Shown here in pieces: positions 10,570-21,574 of a stretch of DNA of 64,000 bases (positions are counted from its first letter, which is position 1; each line of letters starts with the position of its first letter). Made by a program: the position numbers and the translations under genes. This stretch comes from Diploptera punctata. Taxonomy: Eukaryota; Arthropoda; Insecta; Blattodea; Blaberidae. The DNA is taken from contig JASPKZ010004202.1 in assembly GCA_030220185.1 (NCBI GenBank), positions 2,236,001 through 2,300,000 of the forward strand. Direction: 5' to 3'. Below the pieces are notes generated by a model. It saw nothing but the letters and a program-made list of their open reading frames with translations. It did not search any database and was not told where the DNA came from.

Positions 10570-11520
10570 CGTGTCTCCTTAATTTGGTTTTGAACAATGC
10601 AAATGCATTATCCTTGGCTATTTTATGCCATCCTGTGAATATTCGATCGGAGAACAAGTGACTGCTAGCGTAATGATGGCCAATGTGATAACATACATTC
10701 CCGCTAGAGTCAATTACCACCAACATGTTTACTCATAAATAAGGGGATTCTATCCCAGCAGTCCACCTACATTAATGGGCAAGTTAGGATGAGAAAATTG
10801 CCGAGTTAGTATACACCAAATTAGTTTAGCATTCACTTATTATTAGGAGGTTTTGTGGTAAGTTGGCTATACTGTCTGAGCAATGACTAATACATATTTT
10901 ACATTATAAATGTGCTGATTTTAGTTTACTTTGAGCTCAACTTTTCACTTAATTTAAGGTATTTCTCACATTTTTTGAGAAAAAATCAACATATATATTT
11001 CTGTTAGGTAATTATTCACTTACTGCAACAATAAATTGTGTGTTTTTATTTTAAAAAGAAAAATTACGTTCGAACCAGGAGTCAAACCCCTGACCTCTGA
11101 CTCTGTAAGTCAGTGCGGTAACCGTTACGCCATTCGAACTTCCGATAGGCTATCGGCCTTCGGATGAAAGGAGAATTAATTGTATAAGTAGAAATAAATT
11201 TGACGTTCCTATCGGAAGTTCGAATGGCGTAACAGTTACCGCACAGACGTACAGAGTCAGAGGTCCGGGGTTCGACTCCCGGTTCGAACGTAATTTTTCT
11301 TTCTAAAATAAAACCATATCCAATCCTGGAACATGTTAATTTAAAATATAACATTAAAAAAAAATTGTGTGTTTTTCCATTTTTATTTGAATTTGTACTG
11401 GTGGCATTGTGTTATAGAATCCCGTTTCGGCATGCAATGTATGGTAGTTCCCTTGACAATAATGTGATTTCTCTTAGGGGACTAGTTAACTATGGGTTCA
11501 GCGATTATAGTAAGTTGTTC
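10570..11520 (+). repeat. Repeat D, interrupted by an inverted SINE pair
   Basis: 10627-11047 is homologous to 33580-34011 (shared gtgaatattcgatcgga, ataaggggattctatccca, tactttgagctcaac). The homology resumes after the insertion at 11362 (tttttatttgaat), as at 34824. Two copies, no ORF, class unknown. Each copy is interrupted at nearly the same place by a different element. Confidence 0.65.
11048..11361. mobile_element. SINE-H inverted dimer with one 15-bp TSD
   Basis: Two tRNA-like units face each other, sharing gaagttcgaatggcgtaac, gttaccgcac and the ggttcgactcccggttcgaa region. The pair is flanked once by aaattgtgtgttttt (11033-11047 and 11362-11376), so it entered as a single foldback unit. 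Confidence 0.75.
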
Positions 11521-11617
11521 ATAGAAATATTTTTATGTTAATCAGAAGATATTCTTGTGTAAGATATCGATAGAAGAACAACAGAGAGGAAGGAATAGCA
11601 ACAATGTAGGTACTTAC

Positions 11618-11706
11618 TGAGCCACACAATGGGCTGCCGATAGAATATGGGTACTGTCTATCAAAGATCCGCCACAGAATTGTCGTCCTCCATTGAATAG
11701 CGCAGC
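11618..11706 (-). CDS. Clip-domain serine protease, exon with catalytic His
   Basis: The minus-strand acceptor is tatatttttcag and the donor is GGCTCA|gtaagtac. The 89-bp exon reads AALFNGGRQFCGGSLID, then STHILSAAHCVA, giving the catalytic His57 in SAAHC and the partner Cys of the 42-58 disulfide. It is phase 0 in, following GEWPWI of 16360-16995, and phase 2 out. WPWIAALFNGGRQFCGG is highly characteristic of the arthropod CLIP protease group. Confidence 0.95.
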
Positions 11707-12055
11707 CTGAAAAATATAAATACATTTACTTTAAATGTTATCCAGTTTCCATCTTTTTCGCAGTCTTTCAATAATCGTTTGCCCTATGAAGTGACAAGTA
11801 GAGTCCGGATTTCTATGTAGGCCTAATTACATTTCCCCCTCGCAATCAGTCTGATACTTAAAATGTTAACAAATTAGGCTACTACTACAATCTACAATGG
11901 CGTAACAGCCCAAATGTTGGACTTTACCAATTGGACTTTGTTAGAAATTACTAGACCTAGTTAATTTACTACTTATGCTTATTTCCCAAAGATGTCATGA
12001 ATGGTATGTGGTCAACATATCGACCCAAAGAGACATCTAGTAGGCAACTAAGTTA
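11707..12055. other. Intron, nothing recognised
   Basis: Intron sequence upstream of the His exon with no repeat partner noted and no RNA gene. Confidence 0.35.
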
Positions 12056-12300
12056 TTACTAGGCTGAAAAAGATTGGTAAATTTTGCTTAGACGCCTCTT
12101 TATCAAGGCTTAAGGATCTTTTATGAGCCTGGAAAATCTTCAGAGTCGGGATCCACGACTTGAAGTTCCTCCCGCAGGACTTGCTCCTTGGATTTTTACA
12201 TCCTAAAAAAAAATCCTTCGACCCCAGCCGGATTTGAACCCGTGACCCTCGGGACCAGAGGCAAGGAACTACTCCATCGCGGCCGACAGTTAGGCTACTA
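12056..12300 (-). mobile_element. SINE-D copy
   Basis: The minus strand begins gtcggccgcgatggagtagt, with B-box-like gggtcacgggttcaaatcc, and continues with the caagtcctgcgggaggaact body. Longer copies are at 47113-47508 and 50595-50992. Confidence 0.8.
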
Positions 12301-13207
12301 GGACCATTATATTTCATGTTCATGTTACATAGTTTTACTTATTCCGCTTAAGGGCTCAACTGCACTTCTACTAGCGCTTGATTTTTCAGTTATATTGTTG
12401 TAAACTATAGCTCTTCTTCTGTATTTACTAACATTATTTAGTATGTTAAACTTTTTCAAACAATTTTTATAACATTATTAGACAATTTTGAAGTATTTAT
12501 CTAAATATGCAAATCACAATATTATGACACTGTTAGACAATATTGTGATCCTAACTGCTATTTTCTCCACAGAGTATATTAGTTAGTCCATGATTTTTCT
12601 ATCGCTGTTTTGGGTTATCGCTGGTTCGATCAGCGTTAGGGAGTGATAAGTAACTGTACACCCATTTTTAATAAACGTTTGGTAATTTTAATATTTTTTA
12701 ACATAGATTTGGGGATTTATTGTAATTATTGGTCATTTCAATTTCATAGCGACGGATAGTAATCGAGGATGATAATCGATACGTGGTTCGATTGTGGGTT
12801 ATAGCTGGCTCTATAAACTCTGGCGCATGCGCACTGTTGTTCTACAGGACTTTCGAAAATATTTCACGCTAGTTCAAGTGCAGTTTTTCCCGCTTAAGTA
12901 CTGCATATTTTAAACATAATCATATATTTTTTACATATTATATTAAATGCTTAATTGAACGCACACATCCATCTGCTTAAATATTCACCAATGACTCTCT
13001 GTGATGTTAAGTGATCGTTTTCACAATAAAAAAAATTTGCTCATCGACAAAAACTAACTCCTGAAAATGTGGAGAAATATATATTTCGTACCATGATATA
13101 CGTACTTTAGGATTGTACTTAATCTGATGGGGCATACTATATTTATGTGTGCAATTTATGTAAAATATTTTTTTCCACCTTTTTGGTTATGTAAAATTAT
13201 TTTAAAG
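12301..13207. other. Intron, nothing recognised
   Basis: There is a moderately GC-rich patch at about 12600-12850. No ORF, repeat partner or RNA gene was recognised. Confidence 0.35.
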
Positions 13208-13512
13208 GGGCACGCCGTAGCGTAGTGGTTAAGGCACTGAGCTACAAGCCGGAAGGTCGAGGGTTCAAGTCCCGGTGGGGTCAGGATTTTTAAACTGACC
13301 CAAACCTTCTGGCGGCACTATGGCCCTGGGGTCGACTCAGCCTCTAACGGAAATGAGTACCAGAACGTTTGTTCTGGGGGTAAAGGCGGCCGTCACGCAG
13401 GGCTGACAACCCGGCTGACATAAAGTGCCGATTGTCAAGAAAAAGTGGGAGCCTTAACCTCCCACTACCCCAAGGGCCTCCTGAGGCCTGTAGTGGGAAT
13501 ACTTAAACTTAA
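13208..13512 (+). mobile_element. SINE-B copy
   Basis: The head gggcacgccgtagcgtagtg, then gagggttcaagtcccgg, makes a clear tRNA-like A/B box pair. The body ends cctgtagtgggaatactt. This is one of the best-preserved copies. Confidence 0.88.
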
Positions 13513-13744
13513 AATTATTTTAAAACTCGTAATCTGCTGGGAAAACCATTAAATTTATGTTCCGCCATTAGAATAAATAAATAATAAAATAATTTTTAAC
13601 TTATCTTTGTAATTTTAATATTACATACGTATTATAATGTTTTTACATAGGCCTATTTATGTACGTATTTCATAGCGTAATACTACATAAAAACCCGGCT
13701 TCTAATGACAAGTAACAACAGTCCCTCCTTATCTAATTAATTAA

Positions 13745-14875
13745 TTCTTTCTTCTTCTTCGGCTTTCCCCCACTTATAGGTTTGCCGTCTTCAGTTTCCA
13801 TTTATCTCTATCATTCCAATCTCCCTCTTCCAAATTCCTATCATCCATTATGGTTCTGACGTAGGTTTTTCATTTCCATCTTGGTCTACCACGTTTATTT
13901 CTTCCAGGGGGTGACCATTGGTATATATTTTTTGGCCATCTTTCATTTTCTATTCTTTGCACATGGCCATACCATTTAAGTGTTTGATTTCAATCCTCTT
14001 AACAACAGATATGGTGACATTAATTTCTCTCCAAAGGAATTCATTTCTTATTTTATCGTCTTGTTTTTTTGGAGGCTTCTTCTAAAATAATCAAACTCGA
14101 CTGTTCTAATTTTATTCTTTTGCAATTCAGTCAAAGACCAAGTTTCACTTTCATATGACAAAATATTCTGTATTATACTCTTATAAATTTTCATTTTAGT
14201 TTCCTTTGTAATATTTTTGTTCCAAATTATTCCATGTAATGTCTTAGTTGCATTTTTTGCCATTGCAATTTTAGTCTGTACATCTCTCTCACAGGTACCT
14301 AAACTTGTGATTATTGACCCAAGATATTTAAAAAATTCACTTTTTTTTTATTTTCCCTGTTTCAAGTATGAGGTCATCCACATCCTTTCCCAAACACATA
14401 TATTCTGTTTTCTGTAAATTTATATTCAGTCCCCATTTTTTATATTCTTCCATTAGTTTATTTATCATATATTTCATATCATCTTCATCCCCTGCAAAAA
14501 TTATTTGATCATCTGCAAACAACAATGAATGCAGTACTTTTCCTCCTATAGGAATACCCATTTCAGAACATTTTTTATACCACAAGTTAAGAGCCTGGTC
14601 TAAATAAATGTTAAAAAGAATTGGTGACAAACTGCATCCCTGCTTAAGGCCTTTATTCACTGTGAATTCCTCTGTTAAATTATTCTGTATTTTTACTTTA
14701 GCTTTTGTATTACTGTAGATCCTCCTAACAATATTAATCCATTTATCACAGATAATCATATTTCTCATTGCCATCCATAACACTTGTTGAGGTACACTAT
14801 CACATGCCATATCTAAATCAATAAGGTCATATGTAGTTATTTCTTTTTTTGCTAGGATTTTTTCTTGTAATTGGC
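13745..14875 (-). mobile_element. LINE-5, RT domain and C-terminus
   Basis: On the minus strand 14337-14810 is open and carries RT motifs GLKQGCSLSPILFN (palm region) and LLFADDQIIFA (catalytic FADD box). It continues in other frames through LNINLQKTEYM, SETWSLTELQKNKIRTVE and a GRNKRGRPRWK-type tail. Frameshifts near 14340 and 14050 make it non-functional. Related sequence is at 23739-24087 (plus) and 57512-58188 (minus). Confidence 0.88.
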
Positions 14876-14949
14876 AATTAATTAATTATATATTAAAATG
14901 TATTGATGAAAAAAAAAACAGTTATGGAAGTAAGTTAATAGAAGAAGCT

Positions 14950-15240
14950 TTGAACGAGCTGAATTATCTTCTTCTTCTTCTTCCGAATGCAGTATTGGGT
15001 GATGATGCCCGTTCTGCGACTACAAAAATTGATCTTTCCATCGGTTGAAGGGTCTTCCGAGGTCTCTTTTGCCTTTAGGGTTGAGGTGGTAAATCATCTT
15101 TGGTAAACGGGAATTTGACATTCTCTGGACGTGTTGGAACCATTTAATCTGATAATTTTGTATATGTTCAACCATTTCCCTACTATTCCACTGCATCCTT
15201 ATCTCATCACTTTTCATTCTATCCCTTAATGTTACTCCAG
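14950..15240 (-). mobile_element. LINE 3'-end fragment (LINE-8)
   Basis: The minus frame reads SREMVEHIQNYQIKWFQHVQ, then RMSNSRLPKMIYH and KGKRDLGRPFNRWKD, the usual end of an insect LINE ORF2. A run of ctt repeats lies at the 3' end. Confidence 0.75.
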
Positions 15241-15744
15241 TTAGTGAGCTGAATTATAAATCTCAAAATCCTACAATTTAAAAAGTGTTGTCTCTACTCC
15301 CGCTTTACAGAACATAACTCATCCAATTTTTCTTTCTATCTTTTGTTTCATTATTCTAATTGTCATAATCAAACTGCGGGGAAATAGAACCGAGATGTGA
15401 AGTTATAAACAAACGAACCTAGTTTGTTTACAAAATGCGAGCATTAAACAGACGGCAAGCTAATGATGCCTATTGCTCTGTGTGCATGGTATAGTCTGCT
15501 TACTCTGACAACTGATACATACTACAAACTAACATTTTCGCAACTGTATTAATTCTCCTATTGTTCACCACTGAAATGAATAGTTACGTTGGCTATGTTA
15601 ACTGTAGATATTATGGTCGTGACGTAATTACCGTACTCTCTGTTTCATGTAAACATGTGTAAGCGTATAAACGTACTATTTCCCCACAATCATATTTGTA
15701 CAATTAAACAATAAAATAGGGGAAATAATTTATAGTAATCCTTC
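15241..15744. other. Intron, nothing recognised
   Basis: No ORF with motifs and no repeat partner was recognised. Confidence 0.3.
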
Positions 15745-16266
15745 ACTACTTTTCAAGATTCTGAATTCCTACGCTCCTACTTACCTGGCGTCCAGATTTG
15801 AGAAGTTATCCTCTTACCACAATATTGACACTAGATCACAAGATAACAGTCTGCTAACAATCCCTCTTCATAGCACTTCCTCTTATTCTTCTTCCTTCAC
15901 AGTAGCCTCTGCCCGTTCCTGGAATTTCCTTCCTCAAGATATCAGGGGTTGCCGCACACTTGGCACTTTTAAGTCACGCTTATACAGTTACCTGTTGTCT
16001 AATAATTAATTTATCTCTATTTATTTAAATTTATGCTATGTAATTAATAATTTTTTATCGTTTTATATATATTTTGTACGTATTATACATTAAATTCGTT
16101 AAATCTAGAGTAAATCAAAATATATTATAAATATTAATTGTATTGTATTTATAACATGTAATTGTTTATGTTTATTGTAATTTAGATGTAAGACTATTTT
16201 TCTGTATTTTTTTAAAACCTGATTGAGTGGCAGACAAGGCCTTAACTGTGCCAGGTAAAATAAATC

Positions 16267-16324
<58 letters not shown>

Positions 16325-16325
16325 T
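15745..16325 (+). mobile_element. LINE-11, CR1/jockey-type ORF2 end plus (TTA)n tail
   Basis: The plus-strand translation over 15775-16008 reads LLSRFEKLSSYHN, then SSSFTVASARSWNFLPQDI, then GTFKSRLYSYLLSNN and stop, the classic C-terminus of CR1/jockey-type LINEs. The 3' UTR (16010-16270) ends in caaggccttaactgtgccag and a (TTA)n run to about 16324. The minus copy at 22905-23135 has the same end with the repeat as tail, so the microsatellite is the element's own 3' end. It stops 34 bp from the protease splice donor. Confidence 0.85.
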
Positions 16326-16359
16326 TGTAGGAAACGCTCAAATTATAGGCTTTACTCAC

Positions 16360-16995
16360 GATCCACGGCCATTCTCCCTCTTCAGCGTCGTGACCTCCTA
16401 CTATCCTCTCTTGTTCTTGATAACCGTTCTTGGCTCCACAAGAAGCATCTGAGATGATGCCGGGACTACTCTCGGTTGTAACCACTGGGATAGGAGCAGG
16501 CGCTGGTGGGTGTGTTGGTACGGGCGGGTGAGTTGGTACGGGTGGGTGTGTGGGAGCGGTTGGATGTGTGGGTATGGGTGGATGGGTTGGAGGCCAGGGA
16601 GCAGGCGGTTTGGCAGGAGGTTTGGGAGTGGGTTGTGTGGGAATTACAGGTTGTGGTGGCCAGGGCTGTGGAGGCCACGGGGCGGGTGCGGGGGCAGGAG
16701 GTGCCACTGGAGGCGGAGGAGGGGCAGGAGCCTCTGTAGTGGTAGAGGTTGTACTAGTGGACTCCGTGCTTATAGGCAAGCCCGGCCAGCCTGGAGAGGG
16801 AGGGTGAGTTGGGAGGGGTGGTATCGTGTGATCTGGTGGATGTGTAGGTATAGGAGGTGGCCAGTTTGGTGGTATTGGGTTAGGACTAGGGATACCAGGA
16901 GGTCCCTCAGGACTTTCTGTTGCTGGAGGCTGTGTCGGCCGAGGTGGTTGCGTAGGTCTTATTGTACCTGGGTTTGTACAACACACTCCGAACAT
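16360..16995 (-). CDS. Clip-domain serine protease, linker and activation-site exon
   Basis: The minus-strand acceptor is tatatatttccag and the donor is TGGATC|gtgagtaa. The 212 codons begin MFGVCCTNPG, where the double Cys is the C5-C6 end of a CLIP domain. There follow about 165 residues of Pro/Thr-rich linker with repeated PTHPP units, a Thr/Ser-rich patch and Pro/Ala runs. Next come SCGAKNG (Cys that ties the light chain to the protease) and ERIVGGHDAEEGEWPWI. Cleavage after the Arg of R|IVGG would activate the zymogen. The linker is much longer than in typical CLIP proteases, implying an extended, probably O-glycosylated stalk. The exon is phase 0 at both ends. Confidence 0.93.
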
Positions 16996-17052
16996 CTGGA
17001 AATATATAAATACAGTATGTATTGATATTTGGACCAAATAGAGGAATTGATA

Positions 17053-17208
17053 TTTTATATTGACTTAGGCTTTCACGGCCGGAGTTACTATGATGATCCT
17101 GTAGAAAATTTCCGGGCTGTTGGCCGTGGTCTTCAGGCTTGAAGTTCCCCGACGTTTCTCCAGAGACTGCGTCCGGCATCCTCAAGGGTTATCTCAAGAC
17201 AACGTCGG
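17053..17208. mobile_element. Foldback element, truncated right arm
   Basis: The left tail has aggctttcacggccgg, then arm gaagttccccgacgtttctc. A shortened right arm ends gacaacgtcgggg. The minus strand holds CTTGAGGA (17179-17186) and GAAAC (17154-17158) around a hairpin. The flanks ggaattgata (17043-17052, 17209-17218) look like a 10-bp TSD, with the right copy overlapping the arm end. Confidence 0.65.
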
Positions 17209-17218
17209 GGAATTGATA

Positions 17219-17560
17219 ACTGTTGGAGAATCAAAACAAATAACGAACTAAACAAATTAATCAAAAATCAGAACATAGTAAACCATATAAGATCTCTCAG
17301 AATTGGTTGGCTTGGACATTTGATAAGAATGGATGATCAGAGACTGGTCAAAAAACTCTACAAATGGAAACCTATAGGAGGCAGAACTGTAGGAAGACCG
17401 AAGATCAGATGGGAGGATGACACAATGAACGATCTAAAGAAAATGAAACTAACTAATTTGAATATGGCAAGAGACAGATTGGCATGGAGGAGAATTGTTG
17501 AGAAGGCCAAAACTTTCACTTTTGAAGTTGTCGTGCCTTAAGATGATGATGATGATTGAT
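17219..17560 (+). mobile_element. LINE-7 3' end
   Basis: The open frame 17320-17541 and its upstream extension read IGWLGHLIRMDDQRL, then GGRTVGRPKIRWEDD, then RLAWRRIVEKAKT and stop, followed by a gatgatgatgatga tail. Single copy in the window. Confidence 0.8.
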
Positions 17561-17679
17561 ATTATGTTTAGAATAAAAGGAAAATTAGACAAATATTATT
17601 TATGTAACTAGATAGAATGCGACGATCTTCAAAAGTTGCCTGTCCTGAAATCAAAAAAAGGAATATATTATACTGTAGA

Positions 17680-17780
17680 TTTTCGCGGATATAAGTATGA
17701 TTAAGAAAGGTTTCTAGGGTTTTTCGCGTCTTGGATTCAAGGTTGGCCTCTGGCAACTGATTCGTACGTTTCGACAAGTC
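17680..17780 (-). repeat. Repeat C fragment
   Basis: The minus strand matches the 3' half of 8811-9000 (cagaggccaaccttgaatcc, then agaaacctttcttaatcata). Confidence 0.5.
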
Positions 17781-18055
17781 ATTACTTGTTAACCCAAGAA
17801 ACCAAGTTTTTTTTTTATCTCTGCTATGAAGCTAGTAAAGATGAGCTCACTTACCTGGGGATTTTATTACTGATATCTCTTAAAAATCTGATTGTTCTTT
17901 AACGTTCCAAAACATATAAACGGTTTTTAACTTTTTTCCCCCTCTCTCTGATCTAAGCTGTCTTCCCAATCCCTCCTCACAGGCACTCCAGCTTAAAGCA
18001 AACCTGATAATGAATTTCTAAAATTATCCTAAATTAATTAAAATGCCGAATATAC

Positions 18056-18109
18056 AGAGTGATTCAGAAATATGGCTATACGTTTGATCGCATTTTGTGA
18101 CGAAAATTA
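18056..18109 (+). mobile_element. Solo end of the Tc1/mariner-like element
   Basis: The sequence cagagtgattcagaaatatg through tttgatcgcattttgtgacg matches the left inverted repeat of 43470-44042. It is cut off by LINE-3. Confidence 0.65.
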
Positions 18110-18780
18110 TATACACAATTTTAATATAATTGCAAAAAGGTATAATATGGAAATCAATACAAAGAAAACTAAAGTGATGGCCTTTTGTGGGAAATATCCT
18201 ATACCTAGCAAAATTGTTTTGGATGATGAATTCTAGAACGAGTAAACGAATTTAATTATTTGGGTTATAATTTAATATTTCATGATGAAGCTGATATATC
18301 AAAGAAAATCACAAATTTTACAAAAACAACGGGGATAATTAACAGTATAATGAAACCATCTTTAGTACAGAAGAACACAAGATTACGGCTTTATAAGGTT
18401 CTCGCAAGGCCAGAATTAAGATATGGTAGTGAAGCATGGACAATACGAAGAAGAGATGAAAGCCGAATAACAGCAAATGAGATGCGATTTATGCGCCGTA
18501 CAGCAGGCTACACAAAGTGGGACCATAAAAGAAATGAGGAACTTATGGAAGAGTTGGATGTAGAACCCATTCTTCACCATATACAAAACTACCAGAACAA
18601 CTGGATAGCCCATCTTCAACGAATGCCGTCTCATAGAATTCCAAAAGCCGTGCTTCGTTACTGCCCCCAGGGCAAAAAATCGCTGGGACGTCCAAAAGAA
18701 CGCTGGATGGAAAATTCCTCTTTGAGACCGTAACAGGCCACACGGCCTAATATTTGCATGGATGATGATGATGATGATGA
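18110..18780 (+). mobile_element. LINE-3, RT C-terminus
   Basis: A 157-codon open frame (18260-18733) carries RLYKVLARPELRYGSEAWTI, then MRRTAGYTKWDHKRNEE, HRIPKAVLRYCPQGKKSLGR. Upstream, KTKVMAFCGKYP-like sequence is in another frame. The end is a gatgatgatgatgatga tail. A near-identical copy is at 37395-37880. Confidence 0.87.
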
Positions 18781-19161
18781 TATAGGCCTATATGTGTTTC
18801 CATCTTTCAATTTTCTTACTGTACCCAAAAATAAATAAATTATATATTTACATATTTTCTCTCCTTTCTCGATGCCACACCCCACCCCAAGCGATCCCCA
18901 TTTCCAACCTCAGTGGTCTCTTATAAAACAAGCTCAGAAATTTGTCTAATTCTCTCGTTCGTTCTCCATAATTCCAAATCATATAGCATAGCAACTTCAC
19001 AGTTGACCTGTACTAATACACAGGGCGTCTCATTCGAGCAGTTCATACCTTGTAAACAACCCGCGTAACACAACCAAGGGTGGACAAAGAATGCCGTTCA
19101 TTATTTAAATTCTTACGTTCAATCAGCTTAAATTGTAGATTTTGTGCAACTAATGGACACC
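18781..19161. other. Intron, nothing recognised
   Basis: No supported feature. Confidence 0.3.
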
Positions 19162-19550
19162 AACAAACTAACTGGCACTGTCAAACTCATAGTTTCTTCT
19201 CCATACATCCCTATCCTAAACTAATGTTTTCTAATCATCCCCTGTATAATCTGCTTACCTCAATTCAAGATTAATGTTATTTTTCCTACCTCATTCTTGG
19301 TCTACCGATTGGCCGTTTTCCCTTTTGTTTTCCTTACAAGAAGTTTGTATGTCTTTCTCCTCTTGTTTTTTCCCACAAGAAGTTTCCATGCCCCTCTTTC
19401 ATTCCCAATTCGTGCTACATGTTCTGCCTGAACAGTTTACTATATTTAACTGTCCTTATTATATCTGGTTTCCTATAAAGATCATGTAGTCTCTATTATT
19501 TCTAGTCTTCTCCATTCGCCTGTCTGTTCATCTCCATTTGATCCAAAACA
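19162..19550 (-). mobile_element. LINE-1 3'-end fragment
   Basis: The plus-strand view shows the reversed LINE-1 signature (actggcactgtcaaactcat, then cctatcctaaactaatgttt, aagaagtttccatgcccctc). Stops and indels are scattered. Confidence 0.8.
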
Positions 19551-19584
19551 AATAATAAATAATAAAACTAATAAAACAAACTTC

Positions 19585-20287
19585 ATGGCGCGACAGGCCT
19601 AGAAGGCTATTGGTCTACCATCCGGCTGCTGGCCTCACATCCATGTGTTAATCACAGTAGTAGACGATCATACAGCCAGTGTAGGGTGATATATGGTCAG
19701 CATGTAGGGTTATAGTTGGTTTTCTCGCCCTAGAGCCGCTACTTATCGTAGCTACCCAAATTCCTCACGATGTTGGGTAGGCACCGATCCCATCTTCTTC
19801 TTCTTCTTCTTCTTCTTCTTAAACTTAATTTGTAGGATTTTCATTCTGTTTATTTCCAAAATCACTCCTCGGAGGAAGACGTATTGGATGTGCATTCACT
19901 GTCTATCCATCTCTTGGCTGGTCTTCCTCTTGTTCTTCTCCCGTCCATTGGTCTATCTTCTTTAGATCTTTTTGCAAGCCGGTTTTCTTCCATTCTTTCT
20001 ATATGACCAATATTTTCGTCTATCAATAACTAAATTTGGTTATGTCTTGAATATGGCATTTGTCCCTAATTTCTGTGTTGTGTATTTTATCAAATAATGT
20101 TTTCCCCTGAATAGTTCTTAAGATTTTCATTTCGCATGTGCTTATTATTTGTTTACTTTTTGTTGTATCAGCCCCTACTGGCCGAAATTCCATAATAAAA
20201 TTTATTTCCCCATGGAGACTCGAATCAGCGCAATCCCGTAGCTCAGCACCAAGGCATGTTGCCTTAACCTCTTGGCTACAGCGCGGG
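19585..20287 (-). mobile_element. SINE-C, split by an inserted LINE-10
   Basis: The two halves 19585-19793 and 20166-20287 together make one SINE-C like that at 20629-20958: cgcgacaggcctagaaggc, the ctgctggcctcacatccatg body, then the tRNA-like head, which on the minus strand reads gctgtagccaagaggttaag. The break falls within the tcccat/actggcc site. Confidence 0.8.
19794..20165 (-). mobile_element. LINE-10 3' end inserted in SINE-C
   Basis: It begins with a ctt run (poly-AAG tail on the minus strand), then cactcctcggaggaagacgt and ctctcccgtccattggtct-type sequence, matching in reverse the fragment at 56047-56215. The minus translation includes GRRTRGRPAKRWIDSECTS-like sequence. Confidence 0.75.
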
Positions 20288-20628
20288 ACAAAAAAACTGA
20301 ATAAAATTATATCAAATATTTTATATTTCTTGTATTTGAATGAGTATTAGTTACATTTACATGAACAGTTTACCAACCCCTGTTTCCACCTGCGAAACAA
20401 CTGAATGCTGATCGTATATCTCAACGGTAATCTGGTTGCCTAACCAGAAACTGAACGGCTTGAGTCGGACGCTGTCTACGCACCGGTATTTATAGTTCCG
20501 CCATATTCATCATAAGTATTTCCCTTGTCTGTTTCCTAGCCTTCATTATTATTCCATACATATCAAATGAGGCATTGTTTTTTTTTTCTCTCCCTCTCCC
20601 TCACTCTCGCTCGAACATTTAAACTCCT
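20288..20628. other. Intron, nothing recognised
   Basis: A weak tRNA-like stretch near 20420-20480 (gtctcaacggtaatc) was considered but not supported. Confidence 0.3.
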
Positions 20629-20958
20629 GGCGCGACAGGCCTAGAAGGCCCTTAGCCTACCAGCCGGCTGCTGGCCTCACATCCACATGTGTCAATGATA
20701 GAGGTAGATGATCATCCAGTCAGTGTTGGGGTGACATGTGGTCAGCATGTCGAGTCCCCCAGCCGTTATAGCTGGTTTTCTCAACCTGGAGCCGCTACTT
20801 ATTGTAGCTACCTAAATGCCTCACGATGCTGGGTGGGCACCGGTCCCATACTGGCCGAAATACCGTGAGAAAATGTCTTCCCCCATGCAGACTCGAACCA
20901 GCGCAAGTCCCGTAGCTCTGCACCAAGGGTTCCTGCATTAACCACTCGGCTACGGCGC
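20629..20958 (-). mobile_element. SINE-C, complete copy
   Basis: On the minus strand the head gagcgccgtagccgagtggt, then gctggttcgagtctgc, makes a tRNA-like A/B pair (type-II tRNA style, gccgagtggtt). The body ends gggccttctaggcctgtcgc. Confidence 0.83.
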
Positions 20959-20970
20959 TCGAAAATATGA

Positions 20971-21292
20971 ATTCTACTCTACACTAATTCAGCCCGCGGG
21001 CAGGTCTTTCACTGCATTCATAGCAGTTTCATGCTATGCTTTGCAGCTTTGCTAGGGAATTATAGGTGTTGTAGTTTCCCGTTGCTTTCCACATCGGTGA
21101 TGGATGGTGATGATGGCCGGATGATTTTCGGGGACAGTTGGGCCTAAGCTTACTGACATTTGTCTTACAGGTGAGGAAAAATCCCGAGAAAAAACCTCAC
21201 CCAGGAGCCTGTCCCGACCGGGAATCGAACCCGGGCCCGCTGCGTGACAAGGCAGCACGCTACCTCGAGACCACGGCACAGCGGTGGACAAC
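20971..21292 (-). mobile_element. SINE-A copy
   Basis: The minus-strand head ccaccgctgtgccgtggtct, then cgggttcgattcccgg and the gaggttttttctcgggattt body, ends in the gaaagacctgcccgcgggct motif. Confidence 0.85.
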
Positions 21293-21340
21293 ATATGAAT
21301 AGATGTGTATTATCGTGTAGGCCTATGTAGAGTAGACATA

Positions 21341-21381
<41 letters not shown>

Positions 21382-21574
21382 TTGGTTTTATCCATTTTTA
21401 TGTAGGTATGTAGCCATGTAGGTATTTGTTTATATTATGATTATTTTTATTTATTTATTCATGGAAAAATAATGCACTACGGCCAAGCAGGCCCGTGCGC
21501 AATGTAAATGCATCATGTATTTAATTTGTTTTGAAAAAAAAATCAATATATATATATATCCGATTTTAACAATA

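Noticed and set aside
16506..17025. Long plus-strand open frames opposite the Pro-rich linker
   Set aside because: They are antisense shadows of the protease exon at 16360-16995, whose strand is fixed by splice sites and homology.
17850..17870. Strong donor CCCCAG|gtaagtg on minus as a missing protease exon
   Set aside because: In the required phase two TAA codons lie within 15 nt of the donor.
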